A stretch of 64,000 nucleotides of DNA from Sulfitobacter donghicola DSW-25 = KCTC 12864 = JCM 14565 (GTDB taxonomy: Bacteria; Pseudomonadota; Alphaproteobacteria; Rhodobacterales; Rhodobacteraceae): contig NZ_JASF01000005.1 of assembly GCF_000622405.1 (NCBI RefSeq), positions 124,001 to 188,000 of the forward strand. The letters run 5' to 3'. The first letter of the stretch is position 1. Every line of letters begins with the position of its first letter. The notes beneath the pieces were generated by a model. It was not told where the DNA came from. It saw nothing but the letters and a program-made list of their open reading frames with translations, and did not search any database. The position numbers and the translations under genes were made by a program. Of the stretch, positions 18,001 through 26,117 are shown one piece after another.

Positions 18001-18933
18001 CTCTTCACCCTCAATCTGCGGGTCCTCAACCTTTGGCTGCACAAGGCATTCGCTTGCACGTAAATCAGAACCAAACCACGAAACCACCAAGGAAGCGGAC
18101 TTTAGCTCTGGCAGCTCTTCGTCCAACGCCTCAAGAGAGGTCGAAAAATCGGTTTTCCCAGAAGGCGAGTTGATATTCGCACTCCAGCGCGCCTCGTTTT
18201 CTCCGCCATAGCTGACCGGCGTTGTAGCAAGAGAATATTCACCCGTGCCAGGGATCAGCGCGACCCCTTCAACGCCATAGCTCAACGCATGAGATGCACC
18301 ATCAGCGCCGCGTTGCTCAGGGCGCATCACCTCAAAGCTGAACTGGGGAACGCGGTTGCCAAAAGGCTCCAGCCCCAACCCTTCCAGAACAACGTAAGCC
18401 GTTCCGCGATAGGCTGGCACCAATCCAGTGCCTTCAATCGCTTCCATCAGCGAGTCAGGCTGCTGGTCTTCGCTGCCTGTGTAAACCGTCATGTTCAGGC
18501 TATCCGGCGCGATCTCTTCTCCGTCAGCCCAGATGCGGCCAACACGGGTTATCTCACCTTCGCACAGTGCAATCGCAAGGTTCACCGAATAGCTATACGT
18601 TGTTGTTTTTGTAGTCGAACTGGTACCCTTTCCGCCCCCAGTTGTGGCGCTGACCTCTTCGAAATCCGAAGCCCAGATCACCTGCCCTCCCAATCGCATC
18701 CGCCCGTATAGCTGCGTTATCGGGTCGCCTTCGCCTGCACTGGTAATCCGAAACCGGTCAACCTTGCCCGTCTCGACAGCCTGACTGCCTGTCCCCAGAA
18801 TTTTCTGGTCAACCACACGCCCCACAGTCGCGCCAACGGCACGCCCGATGGCGACAGAAGACAGGCCTGCAAACGTCCCCCCAACAGAGCCCCCAACGGC
18901 CGCCCCTGCTGCTGAAAATAATATCGTAGCCAT
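14998..18933 (-). CDS. GTA gp15: baseplate/host-specificity protein with TIM-barrel domain
   Basis: A 1311-residue tail-tip protein. The N-terminus has a Gly/Ala-rich hydrophobic stretch typical of the megatron/central fibre class and a beta-rich hub region; the middle (about 380-800) is the GTA TIM-barrel-like glycoside hydrolase domain with SYAADWSEYFGYQ, FIGIDNYMPLSDW and WFTEYGCAAID; the C-terminal third is the phage tail protein module and ends in fibre-like beta domains. It should form the central baseplate and touch recipient-cell surface polysaccharide. Stop-start overlap TGATG with gp14. Confidence 0.93.
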   Translation of the reverse strand: MATILFSAAGAAVGGSVGGTFAGLSSVAIGRAVGATVGRVVDQKILGTGSQAVETGKVDRFRITSAGEGDPITQLYGRMRLGGQVIWASDFEEVSATTGGGKGTSSTTKTTTYSYSVNLAIALCEGEITRVGRIWADGEEIAPDSLNMTVYTGSEDQQPDSLMEAIEGTGLVPAYRGTAYVVLEGLGLEPFGNRVPQFSFEVMRPEQRGADGASHALSYGVEGVALIPGTGEYSLATTPVSYGGENEARWSANINSPSGKTDFSTSLEALDEELPELKSASLVVSWFGSDLRASECLVQPKVEDPQIEGEEMPWTVAGVTRSTAEIIAQGDDGRPIYGGTPADKAVVEAIQAMNEAGKAVMFYPFILMDQLEGNSLPNPYTGEDGQPELPWRGRITLDAAPGQDGSSDGTAAAENEVSSFFGTVTASDFAIEDGEVTYTGPQEWSLSRFILHYAALCKAAGGVDAFCIGSEMRGLTQIRSGRNSFPAVEAFILLAGEVRNIVGPDTKISYAADWSEYFGYQPQDGTGDRLFHLDPLWADANIDFIGIDNYMPLSDWREGVDHLDAQNWDDIYNLDYLQANIEGGEGYDWYYGSVEEREAQIRTPITDGDHDEAWIYRYKDIRNWWGNLHYDRIDGARSNDPTVWLAGQKPIWFTEYGCAAIDKGTNQPNKFLDLKSSESSLPRHSDGARDDLIQMQYLRAMIDYWSKAENNPDGIEYDGPMIDMSRAFAWAWDVRPYPFFPNNRELWSDGESYARGHWLNGRTSSRSLASVVAEICARSGVSSYDTTGLYGLVRGYGVSEVSDARSSLQPLMVRYGFDAIERDGVLKFQMRDGLRETSLDAERFAVSEDLDGITVQSREADATLSGRVRLRFVQADASFDVISEEAVLPDEETHAVSASEFSMLMTRAEGRQVAERWLNEARIARDSVKFALPPSKMPVRAGDVVSIPADQGEGASLYRVDRVDQAEHQQVEAIRIDPEIYDQAPLADELVTLRRFVAPVPVTPLFLDLPLLTGDETPYAPHIAASANPWPGSVALYSSATDQNYALNTILPLRSTVGVTQTALSWACSGLFDRGEGLQVKLVSGQLETVDELALLNGANLAAIGDGSSGNWEVIQFQKAELIAPQTYLLSDRLRGQAGSDGLMPDVWPIGSQFVLLNSVPLQIEMNRNQRGVEQNYRIGPALRPVDDPSYRHLQLAFEGNGLRPYAPAHLRAVETAGGDISVTWLRRTRVDGDSWDVVDVPLGEESESYLLRVVKDGQTLREELLASPNFEYPEASQSSDGAIAPFHIEVSQVSASYGAGLPKRIEIQAA

Positions 18934-19373
18934 CAGCTTGTCTCCTTTGGAAATTCAAAACACGCCACAACTCGGCGCTGCCACGGCGCACTTAACGCGC
19001 TTTCGACAACCCCTTGGCGGGAATAAGCATGGATAAATCGCTTTGTTTCACCTGTCTGCGAAAGCACACCTAGGTGTTTGGCGACTGCGCCGTGGCGCAT
19101 ACGAAAAAGCAAGACATCACCCGTTTCTAGCTCTGTCTTTTCTTTTGGCTTGAGGTGGCGCAGAGCGGCTTTCCATAAGCGCTCTTCTCCCTGCGGTTCG
19201 GACCAGTCCATTGAATAGGCCGGAACGGCTTCTGGTTCGCTTCCATAGACCTCTCGCCACACGCCACGGATCAGCCCAAGACAATCACAACCGGCCCCTT
19301 TTATCGCAGTTTGATGAATATAGGGGGTTCCGATCCATTCGCGCGCGACCGCAACAATATCTTGCCCTGTCAT
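18933..19373 (-). CDS. GTA gp14: NlpC/P60 cell-wall peptidase
   Basis: A 146-residue cysteine peptidase of the NlpC/P60 family. The catalytic motif GCDCLGLIRG holds the nucleophile Cys31, and the His-containing segment is VAKHLGVL. It is the tail-tip peptidase needed to open a path through recipient peptidoglycan. ATGA overlap with gp13 and TGATG overlap with gp15 show continuous coupling. Confidence 0.93.
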   Translation of the reverse strand: MTGQDIVAVAREWIGTPYIHQTAIKGAGCDCLGLIRGVWREVYGSEPEAVPAYSMDWSEPQGEERLWKAALRHLKPKEKTELETGDVLLFRMRHGAVAKHLGVLSQTGETKRFIHAYSRQGVVESALSAPWQRRVVACFEFPKETS

Positions 19374-20257
19374 CGTAACGACCCGCCATCGTTTACATTT
19401 GTGCTGCTTGGCACCGAAACGACCCAGTCTTCACCCGGCAAATCCGGAAACCCTTGAAAATTGATAAAGTTGTTAAACTTCAGGCGGCAAGTCTCGGACC
19501 GCTTGTCACAACCCGCCACCAAACGCAGCTGCGTACCTGTCGCCACGTCGCCGCGGATTGGCTCCCACAGTTCAATGATCCTTACGTTATCTTCAATCCG
19601 GTCAGATTTAATCGTCCCCCACAACCCTTGGGCAGGACCATCCAGAATTTCCAACCGCCCCCGTGTGAACCAATCCGCATCAAAGGATAAAAAGTCCTGC
19701 CACGCAAAACGCCGCCCCCCTTCAACCGTCTGAACAGGTAAGGTTTGAGAGTAGCTATCCTGCGCCAGATTAAAGCGGCACGTCCCATCACCCAGCACTG
19801 CTGAACATGGTTTTTGATACACACGCCCCAAAGGACGGTTCAGCTCTTCGGTTAGGCCGCGCAGCTCGGCGCGAAAGCCACCATCCGCGCGGATCAACTC
19901 ACCCAGATGGCCACGAAAATTCAACCAGTGTTGGGATGGATCAGCCCAATTGACCTTCCACGCGCGGACCTCAGCGCCGTCAAATCGCCCCTGCTCAATC
20001 TCGTCTTCGCGCAATGAAACATCCGATAACGCACCCAACGCCTCAGAGTTATCAACCGATAACCCCGTAGATTGTGCCAACGCCAAAGCACTCAGCCCCG
20101 TGTCCGCCCGAAACTCAAGCCCTGCAAAGCTCAGCGGCATATCATGATCCGTAAAGGCAAACACTTCGCCATCTTTGCGTGTTATCGCCCAAGCATGGCA
20201 TACAGTTGTCAAACCACCCTCTAAATGCGCGGCAAGTTCTTCATTGAAATCAGCCAT
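19370..20257 (-). CDS. GTA gp13: DUF2163 baseplate hub protein
   Basis: A 295-residue member of the DUF2163 / phage BR0599 family. Visible family features are VCHAWAITRKDGEVFAFTDH at the N-terminus and the Cys-rich C-terminal part (CSAVLGDGTCRFN, GCDKRSETCRLKFNN), which in R. capsulatus GTA belongs to a hub component that contains an iron-sulfur cluster. The ATG at 20257 is preferred over a GTG three bases upstream and overlaps the gp12 stop. Confidence 0.92.
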   Translation of the reverse strand: MADFNEELAAHLEGGLTTVCHAWAITRKDGEVFAFTDHDMPLSFAGLEFRADTGLSALALAQSTGLSVDNSEALGALSDVSLREDEIEQGRFDGAEVRAWKVNWADPSQHWLNFRGHLGELIRADGGFRAELRGLTEELNRPLGRVYQKPCSAVLGDGTCRFNLAQDSYSQTLPVQTVEGGRRFAWQDFLSFDADWFTRGRLEILDGPAQGLWGTIKSDRIEDNVRIIELWEPIRGDVATGTQLRLVAGCDKRSETCRLKFNNFINFQGFPDLPGEDWVVSVPSSTNVNDGGSLR

Positions 20258-20889
20258 CACACGCGCACCTCTCGAACAGGAATGTCAGGAACTTGGCCAG
20301 CGTTAAAGTTGGCCATGTTTGTCAGCAAGCTGTCGCTGTCAAAACGCACAGGCACGTCAAATTCGTACCCCGCATAAACACGTGTATCGGGATCTGGCGG
20401 GTGGAAAAACGTCACCACCCCTGTGGTTTCATCGACGCTGTAATCGATGTTCTCCTGCTTGTCGTCTTGTTCAACCGCAATCTGCACCGTGCCGCGCACT
20501 GGCTTTTTAATCGGGCGTGCATAGCTATGCCCGCCAGAGCGGTACGTCTTGATGAGCTGGAAGGAAAAGGTCTCACCATCGCCCGTCGCGATCAGCTGGT
20601 CTTCTCGCGAGATCGCCGCAGAAGGAATTGCCGATTTATAGTCGGACCAATCCTTCCACCGAAAACCATACATCTGACCATAACGCGCTTCATAAAACGC
20701 GATAACCGTTTCAATGTCGTCCAATGAGCGCAGCCCTAAACCCGCATCATATACGCGCCGCGAATGCGCCCAGGGGGTGTTGCGTTCTTCGTAACCATTT
20801 GCCAGCGTGACAACGTCAACACGTCGCTGAGGCCCGCCAAGGGCGCCAAAACTGAGACTCGCAGGGAATTGCACCTCGTGAAAATTCAT
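20257..20889 (-). CDS. GTA gp12: DUF2460 distal tail protein
   Basis: A 210-residue protein of the DUF2460 (TIGR02217) family with the N-terminal signature FHEVQFPASLSFGALGG and the middle segment AFYEARYGQMYGFRWKDW. It is the distal tail protein that joins tail tube and baseplate hub. The ATG at 20889 follows GAGGAG; a TTG two codons upstream is less likely. The stop overlaps the gp13 start by 1 nt. Confidence 0.93.
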   Translation of the reverse strand: MNFHEVQFPASLSFGALGGPQRRVDVVTLANGYEERNTPWAHSRRVYDAGLGLRSLDDIETVIAFYEARYGQMYGFRWKDWSDYKSAIPSAAISREDQLIATGDGETFSFQLIKTYRSGGHSYARPIKKPVRGTVQIAVEQDDKQENIDYSVDETTGVVTFFHPPDPDTRVYAGYEFDVPVRFDSDSLLTNMANFNAGQVPDIPVREVRV

Positions 20890-20904
20890 GGCCAAACTCT
20901 CCTC

Positions 20905-21570
20905 TTATTGATTTCTTTGGCCAGCACTTAACGCTCGGCTCATCTGTGCGGCGATCTGGCCGCGCGATCTTTGGAATCCAGCAACATCCGGGGTTGAGAT
21001 GTTCACAACAACGTTGTTGCCCCCACCGCCACCTCCGGCGCGCACCCCCAGCTTGCCATCGGCGCCGCGCGCCAAGGGCATGATCGCTTCGGGGCCTGCT
21101 TCCCCCATCACCCCCATGCCACCGCGCATGCCAAAATGGGTCGCCTGAGAGATGACGCCGCCATCCGCAAATGGCATCACCCGCCCCGAGCTAAATGGCG
21201 CTCCATTGGCAAAAGGTAAAATCCCTTCGACCAACCCGGTGACACCTTGCGAAAGCAGCCCGCCAAAATGTTCAGTCACAGGTTTGATCGCGGCGTTATA
21301 GGCACTGTTGGACAAAGACTGCGCAACCGTGCTCAGGGCGTCAGACAGCTTCATACCGTCGAACACAACACCATCAAATGCCTGCCTCAAACCTCGGCTC
21401 AACCCTTTTTCAAGGGTGGCAACATCCTTGCCAGTTGCCGCCAGTGATGTGCTCATCCGGCGCAACTCGCTGTCAAAACCAGAGACCAGAACGCTTGTCT
21501 GACCTAATGTTTGGTTTAACTCAGAGGCATCTGTTGTCAGATCTTCGAAACTTTCGTCATCACTCATCAT
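20905..21570 (-). CDS. GTA gp11: short tail tape-measure protein
   Basis: A 221-residue tape measure, short as expected for GTA with their brief tails. The N-terminal half is predicted helical (TSVLVSGFDSELRRMSTSLA), followed by a hydrophobic segment; the C-terminal part has GVMGEAGPEAIMPLARGADG, a motif widespread at the C-terminus of tape-measure proteins, and a poly-Gly linker. RBS AAGGAC precedes the ATG; the start overlaps the gp10.1 stop by 11 nt. Confidence 0.92.
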   Translation of the reverse strand: MMSDDESFEDLTTDASELNQTLGQTSVLVSGFDSELRRMSTSLAATGKDVATLEKGLSRGLRQAFDGVVFDGMKLSDALSTVAQSLSNSAYNAAIKPVTEHFGGLLSQGVTGLVEGILPFANGAPFSSGRVMPFADGGVISQATHFGMRGGMGVMGEAGPEAIMPLARGADGKLGVRAGGGGGGNNVVVNISTPDVAGFQRSRGQIAAQMSRALSAGQRNQ

Positions 21571-21766
21571 TTTTGTCCTTCTTAATATCAGGATAGGCCG
21601 CCATCAGCGCCTCAAGGCCAGCGCTCAACATCGGAGCTTTGCTGGTTTCGCTGCCCAACATCAGGCGCAGTTCAGCAGGTGTCAGCGACCAAAACACATC
21701 AGGGGTCAGACCCAATCCGTGTAGCCCCCCACGCATCAACGCAGGCCAATCAAACCCCTCACTCAA
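21560..21766 (-). CDS. GTA gp10.1: tail-assembly chaperone-like (rcc01693 family)
   Basis: A 68-residue protein of the small family represented by R. capsulatus rcc01693. It matches in position and in the pattern LMRGGLHGLGLTPDVFWSLT followed by PAELRLMLG. It is likely a tail chaperone acting with gp10 before tape-measure assembly. ATGA overlap with gp10 and 11-nt overlap with gp11. In many phages this pair is made by frameshifting; here they are separate coupled genes. Confidence 0.88.
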   Translation of the reverse strand: MSEGFDWPALMRGGLHGLGLTPDVFWSLTPAELRLMLGSETSKAPMLSAGLEALMAAYPDIKKDKNDE

Positions 21767-22083
21767 GGTGCCACCACGAATGCACGGGCCAGCAATTCAG
21801 CCGCCGCTTGTGCGGCCCGCATGGGGCCGCCATCAATGTCAGCCTGTGCGAGTGTGTCAGCGTCCATTTGAACGCCTCCACCTCGCATCCCAGCCGACAG
21901 CAATGCCAAGACATCGCGCGTCTTGAAACCGCCCCCTTCAAACCTCTGGACCAAAGTCATCAGCGACTCCTCAACCAGCTCGTCTTCCAACTCCGCCAAG
22001 GCCCCTAGCGTCAGCTTCATAACGTGGTGCTGACCATTCACGACCAGCACCACTTCTCCCCTCCACCGATTTTCCATGATCAT
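21763..22083 (-). CDS. GTA gp10: tail-assembly chaperone (GTA gp10 family)
   Basis: A 106-residue protein of the GTA gp10 family. Recognisable segments are RGEVVLVVNGQHHVMKLTLG and LAELEDELVEESLMTLV. The role is inferred from position between the tail tube protein and tape measure. The first ATG overlaps the gp9 stop (ATGA); a second ATG two codons later is also possible. Confidence 0.9.
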   Translation of the reverse strand: MIMENRWRGEVVLVVNGQHHVMKLTLGALAELEDELVEESLMTLVQRFEGGGFKTRDVLALLSAGMRGGGVQMDADTLAQADIDGGPMRAAQAAAELLARAFVVAP

Positions 22084-22508
22084 TCAATCGGATCTACGTA
22101 AGGAACGAACTGCAACTGACCCGCTGATGCGAGAGACAGCTCATAGGTCGCTTCACCATTCAACTGGCCCGCATATTCTAACGAGGTCACCTGAAACGGC
22201 CCCTCAACAACACCAAACTCAGGGATGACCACCTGAAAATTCGGCGTCAGACCATCAAACAACAGTTGACGCGCGCGCTCGTCCGTTGCCTCGTCGCGGA
22301 AAACCCCCGAACCGCTAATCGCAGCCGAACGGACCCCCGCCCCGGCAAGCAATTCACGCCAGCCGCCTTCGCTGTCCAATGTCGTGACATCCACCGTCTC
22401 TGCGTTAAAACTGACACGGGTCGCACGTAGCCCCGCAATCGTTTCGAAATTCCCGTCCGTGCTCATATCCACTTTGACCAAAAGGTCTTTACCTGCTTGA
22501 ACAGCCAT
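22080..22508 (-). CDS. GTA gp9: major tail tube protein (TP901-1 family)
   Basis: A 142-residue tail tube protein. Family features are AGKDLLVKVDMSTDGNFETI at the N-terminus, LRATRVSFNAETVDVTT and the later FQVTSLEYAGQLNGEA. It polymerises into the tail tube through which DNA passes. It starts 38 bp after gp8, one of the few gaps in this part of the cluster, with AGGAG upstream. Confidence 0.93.
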   Translation of the reverse strand: MAVQAGKDLLVKVDMSTDGNFETIAGLRATRVSFNAETVDVTTLDSEGGWRELLAGAGVRSAAISGSGVFRDEATDERARQLLFDGLTPNFQVVIPEFGVVEGPFQVTSLEYAGQLNGEATYELSLASAGQLQFVPYVDPIE

Positions 22509-22546
22509 GTCCTGTACTCCTGATGATTGCCTTGCGGCGTTAAGAA

Positions 22547-22957
22547 TTAGTCGTCCTGCACACGTGCGCGGAACCTAAGATCGATTTGGCGGGCGCTCGC
22601 CGCATCCACCCGTTTCGCTGTCGCCCGCTCAAAGCGCAGCGAAATAAGAGAGCCGCGCGTCAGAGGCATCTGCGCCTCATGCAACGCGTCACTCACAGCG
22701 GCCGCAGCAATTTTTGCACTGCTAAAGCCCGCATTCGTTGTCACCACCGATATATTGATGAAATGAACCGCCCCAGCGCCGCTGCCGTCGGATGCTTCGC
22801 GCACCGTCTCGGACCCCAGCAAAACATACAAATCAGGCAGACTGCCCACTGGTAGCGCGTCATAAATCCCGTCACCAACCAAAGCACCCAGCGCAGCATC
22901 CGCAGTCAATGCGCCAAAAATTGCCTCCTGTAGTGCGGCCGAAATCGCATAGCTCAT
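22547..22957 (-). CDS. GTA gp8: DUF3168 tail terminator protein
   Basis: A 136-residue DUF3168 protein with ALQEAIFGALTADAALGALV and DGIYDALP at the N-terminus and FINISVVTTNAGFSSAKIAA in the middle, typical of the tail terminator that caps the tail tube. The start overlaps the gp7 stop (ATGA). Confidence 0.93.
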   Translation of the reverse strand: MSYAISAALQEAIFGALTADAALGALVGDGIYDALPVGSLPDLYVLLGSETVREASDGSGAGAVHFINISVVTTNAGFSSAKIAAAAVSDALHEAQMPLTRGSLISLRFERATAKRVDAASARQIDLRFRARVQDD

Positions 22958-23292
22958 ACAACCTTCTCCTCTTGTGCAAAGCAGGTCAGATACCGGCCCG
23001 TTGTGTCGGCCTCGAAAACTGCTTCAATGGTGAAAATCCGGTCTCCTTCACGAAACCGTTGGTGTGATTGTGGTCGTTGGGCACTCCCCACGGGTGCTGC
23101 GCGAACTGTGATCCGAAAACCCGTCTGACTGACCCGGGCACCATTGCGCGCCGTTTCACTCCCGCTGCGCATGCTCACCTCGCCCCAGAGAACGCCGACA
23201 GGCACCCACCCATTGATCAGGCCACCCGCCCCATCGCTCAGCGTGTTTGGGGCCTCCAGAACAAGCTGCCTATTCAGATGCGGCACACTCAT
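22954..23292 (-). CDS. GTA gp7: head-closure/head-tail adaptor protein
   Basis: A 112-residue head-tail adaptor with LNRQLVLEAPNTLSDGAGG and a central VLWGEVSMRSGSETARNG, the usual pattern of HK97-type head-closure proteins. It overlaps gp6 and gp8 by ATGA at each side. It would seal the portal and dock the tail. Confidence 0.92.
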   Translation of the reverse strand: MSVPHLNRQLVLEAPNTLSDGAGGLINGWVPVGVLWGEVSMRSGSETARNGARVSQTGFRITVRAAPVGSAQRPQSHQRFREGDRIFTIEAVFEADTTGRYLTCFAQEEKVV

Positions 23293-23888
23293 ATCGCCGC
23301 CCCGCTACGGCCCATGCGAAGGGTACGGAAACGCTCAATCAAAGAAGTCACGCCAAAGGGCATGCACCCATCACTCAACGCTGTGTCATGTCGGTACTCG
23401 TAGTAATGGGCGGCCAGCATCAACACAGCCTGCTGCATATCAGCGGGGATATCGTCCCACTCAGGGCCGAAACCTGCTAGAAACTGCACCCGCAACTCAC
23501 CGCCGGTTTCCGGCAGCGGCAAACATGTTCCCGTAGGCCGCAGGCGCGGTACGCCGCCTTCACGGTCCAACCAATAAGCATCCGAGCTGATGACCTCAGC
23601 CGCCCCGCTACGCGAGATACGCTGTAGGCTAACAATCGCCGTAACAGGTGCCACACTAAGCACCAGTGCCGACTGCTGCTCTTGCAACGAAGACACCAAG
23701 GTGAACTCACGCTCCATCAGCACTTTGCCCGTGCGCGCTTCTATCGCTGCCATCGCCGCCCGCAAGAAACTGCCTAGGACGACATCCTGCAACGTATCTT
23801 CGCCAAATCCGGTGCCCAAACGCATATGCGCTTTGAACGCCGCAACCGGCAGGGCCGCATCCGGCACATTTGTCTCTTCGATCAACAT
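23289..23888 (-). CDS. GTA gp6: head-tail connector
   Basis: A 199-residue connector of the phage gp6/phiE125 gp8-like group. Family features are PVAAFKAHMRLGTGFGEDT, LRAAMAAIEARTGKVLMERE and a C-terminal AVLMLAAHYYEYRHDT. It should attach directly to the portal ring. AGAGAGG precedes the ATG. A 181-bp structured spacer separates it from the capsid gene upstream. Confidence 0.92.
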   Translation of the reverse strand: MLIEETNVPDAALPVAAFKAHMRLGTGFGEDTLQDVVLGSFLRAAMAAIEARTGKVLMEREFTLVSSLQEQQSALVLSVAPVTAIVSLQRISRSGAAEVISSDAYWLDREGGVPRLRPTGTCLPLPETGGELRVQFLAGFGPEWDDIPADMQQAVLMLAAHYYEYRHDTALSDGCMPFGVTSLIERFRTLRMGRSGAAI

Positions 23889-23947
23889 CCAAAAGCCTCT
23901 CTAAAACTGGCCATTCATTCCTCCCCTGCTGGCTAACTCCCCAGACC

Positions 23948-24054
23948 GGGCGCACGCCGCATCTCCGCATTGCTCGGTCAGAGGGGAGCAGCTAGACAAT
24001 GCGGAGGGGTATTCAGGGCGCACGCCCGTACCAGAGCAGGATCACCCGCTCTGG
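23948..24054 (-). other. Hairpin-rich spacer between capsid (gp5) and connector (gp6) genes
   Basis: The spacer is the longest in the capsid-tail part of the cluster. On the minus strand it can fold into CCAGAGC/GCTCTGG (24031-24054), GGGCG/CGCCC (24016-24027) and a long hairpin from CTCCGCATTG and CAATGCGGAG (23963-24006) with an inner TGCTC/GAGCA pair. GGGCGCACGCC is also repeated at 23948-23958 and 24016-24026. No T-run follows, so it is more likely an RNA-stability or partial-attenuation element than a terminator. Confidence 0.5.
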
Positions 24055-24069
24055 ATTCAGCTCTCCGCC

Positions 24070-25239
24070 TTAGGAGGTGCCGAATTTCAACAGCTTGATC
24101 GCAGCAAAGTCGCTGACATCGCCGCCAACACGCTTGGTTGCATAGAACAGGACGTGAGGCTTGGCGCTGAACGGATCACGCAAAATGCGAAGGTCAGGGC
24201 GCTCGGCGATGGTGTAACCTGCAGCGAAGTCGCCAAAGGCAATAGCCATCTCGTCTGCCGCCGCATCTGGCATATCTTCAGCGATCAGCACAGGGTAACC
24301 CATCAGGCGCGCAGGCTCGCCCGCTGCCAGACCGTCAGACCACAAGAAACGGCCGTCCATGTCCTTCAACTTGCGTACAAGGCCAGCGGTTTTAGAGTTC
24401 ATGACAAAGGAAGCATTTGCGCGGTACTGCGCACCCAGCGCATAAACCACATCAACAATCGCATCCGCAGTCACTTCGCCTGCGATACCCGTTGGCACAT
24501 AGCCCAGATTACCCCACGCCCAAACGTCATTGTCGACAGATGCATGCGCAAGAAAGCCCTTTGGCTTGTCGATACCGTCACCATTCACAAACGCACCCGC
24601 TTCGGCACGTGCGAATTTGTCAGCGATGCGGCCAGCAAGCCAACCTTCAATATCAAAGGCAGCATCATCCAGCAGACGCTGTGACGCCTTTGGCAGTGCG
24701 CTCAGCTCGTGCAATTGTACCGTAATGCGATCAATCTGCGGTGTGTCTGTTTCACCGATGTTCGACGCTTCGGTCGCCCAGCCAGCCCCCACATCCGAAT
24801 GATCCACCAAAACGTCATAAGACGAGGCCTCTACATTCACCACGGATGCAATCGCGCGGATGGAAGCCGTGGTGTTCAATACCGATTTCACCGTCTCGGA
24901 GGTTTGTGGATCAACCAGATAACCACCGTCTGAATTCACAGCCGTAGACATCGCTTTGCCGTCCAGCTCAAGGCCACGCAAGCCATCGTCATCGCCTGAA
25001 CGCACATAGGCATTAAACGCCTTTTGATGGGGCGCACCTGCATCCGTGGCACCCGCCAATGGAGTACGTACGGCTGTCATTGTCTTTTGGTCCAACATTG
25101 TCATTCGCTCTTCTGTTTGTTGAAGTTTGGTCTCAATTTCGGCTTGGAAGCCCTTGAATTGTGTTACGAAACCCATCACGGCACGTCGCACGTCCTCCGC
25201 AGGGGAAACCCCTTTGGCATCTTGTTCGGTTCTGCTCAT
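24070..25239 (-). CDS. GTA gp5: HK97-fold major capsid protein
   Basis: A 389-residue capsid protein. The N-terminal about 65 residues are helical (FVTQFKGFQAEIETKLQQ), the delta/scaffold domain expected to be removed by gp4; the rest is the HK97 fold with STAVNSDGGYLVDPQTSET, LPKASQRLLDDAAFDIEGWL and GDFAAGYTIAERPDLRIL. The ATG at 25239 is preferred because GGGGGA lies upstream; an in-frame codon at 25290 would overlap the protease gene. Confidence 0.96.
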   Translation of the reverse strand: MSRTEQDAKGVSPAEDVRRAVMGFVTQFKGFQAEIETKLQQTEERMTMLDQKTMTAVRTPLAGATDAGAPHQKAFNAYVRSGDDDGLRGLELDGKAMSTAVNSDGGYLVDPQTSETVKSVLNTTASIRAIASVVNVEASSYDVLVDHSDVGAGWATEASNIGETDTPQIDRITVQLHELSALPKASQRLLDDAAFDIEGWLAGRIADKFARAEAGAFVNGDGIDKPKGFLAHASVDNDVWAWGNLGYVPTGIAGEVTADAIVDVVYALGAQYRANASFVMNSKTAGLVRKLKDMDGRFLWSDGLAAGEPARLMGYPVLIAEDMPDAAADEMAIAFGDFAAGYTIAERPDLRILRDPFSAKPHVLFYATKRVGGDVSDFAAIKLLKFGTS

Positions 25240-25253
25240 CTCGCATTCCCCCG

Positions 25254-25868
25254 TTATGGTTGCTGTTGCAAAGGGTTGATCGCGGCGCACGCCGTATCGA
25301 AAACCTCCGCCATCTCACGCAGGACATCACCAATGCGAACGAAATCATCCGCCTTTGCCCCTACCCGCGCACTGGGCAGCATCGGAAAGGTCACCAGCGA
25401 CACCTCCCAAAGCTCCAGTTCCTGCAAGAGCCGCTGGCCCTTGGTATTCTTTGTGGATTTTACAGTGCGATACCCGATGGACAGCCCGTCGATCGCCCCC
25501 GCTTCGATCAACGCGATGGCCTCGCGTCCCTTCTCAACCGATTGCAAAATGCGACCCTTTACAAACAGGCCCCGCGCGTCTTCGCGCACGTCATCCCAAA
25601 CACCGATCGGTTGGGCGGGATCGTGCTGCCACAACATTTTCACACCGCGATTGGCCGCCTTTAGCGCGCTCAAACTGGTTGCATAGGCACCCTTTTCGAC
25701 AATGTCATTGCCCTGATCGACGTCCCCGAAAAAGCTGGCATAACCTTTGATCTCAACGCCGCCATCTACCTTGGCGACATCGTCAAATTGCATGAACTTG
25801 CGCTCAAGATTGGCCAAACCTTCCCCGTTCTCCGCGACCTGCGCGAAGGTATTTCCACTGCTCTTCAT
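25254..25868 (-). CDS. GTA gp4: HK97-family prohead protease
   Basis: A 204-residue prohead serine protease. The catalytic His lies in MLWQHDPAQPIGVWD and the Ser in GAIDGLSIGYRT, the standard HK97 protease motifs. It matures the capsid protein encoded just downstream. RBS CAGGAG precedes the ATG at 25868. The gap to gp5 is only 14 bp. Confidence 0.95.
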   Translation of the reverse strand: MKSSGNTFAQVAENGEGLANLERKFMQFDDVAKVDGGVEIKGYASFFGDVDQGNDIVEKGAYATSLSALKAANRGVKMLWQHDPAQPIGVWDDVREDARGLFVKGRILQSVEKGREAIALIEAGAIDGLSIGYRTVKSTKNTKGQRLLQELELWEVSLVTFPMLPSARVGAKADDFVRIGDVLREMAEVFDTACAAINPLQQQP

Positions 25869-25889
25869 GGTTTTCTCCTGTTTACCCGT

Positions 25890-26117
25890 TCAGCCCGCAG
25901 GCCCCACCACCAGAAACGATTGCACCGCTTGCGCGAGGATCACCGCGACCACCCCGTAAACCGTGAGCCACAACCGCCGCTCCAACCGCTCCATCATCAG
26001 CTCGATCCGGTCCAACCGCTTTGCGAGGTTTTCAAAATGAATCGCGCTGACCCGCTCATGTGCTTGCAACCGCATTCCTGGCGCACATTGAAAGCGTTCA
26101 ACCGGGTGCTCACTCAT
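25890..26117 (-). CDS. GTA gp3.5: head formation protein (rcc01685 family)
   Basis: A 75-residue protein with an amphipathic Arg/Glu-rich helix (LAKRLDRIELMMERLERRL) and a C-terminal membrane-like helix (VYGVVAVILAQAVQSFLVV). Position between portal and protease and overall pattern match the GTA head formation protein of R. capsulatus (rcc01685). The ATG at 26117 overlaps gp3 by 8 nt; a TTG two codons upstream is less likely. Confidence 0.85.
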   Translation of the reverse strand: MSEHPVERFQCAPGMRLQAHERVSAIHFENLAKRLDRIELMMERLERRLWLTVYGVVAVILAQAVQSFLVVGPAG

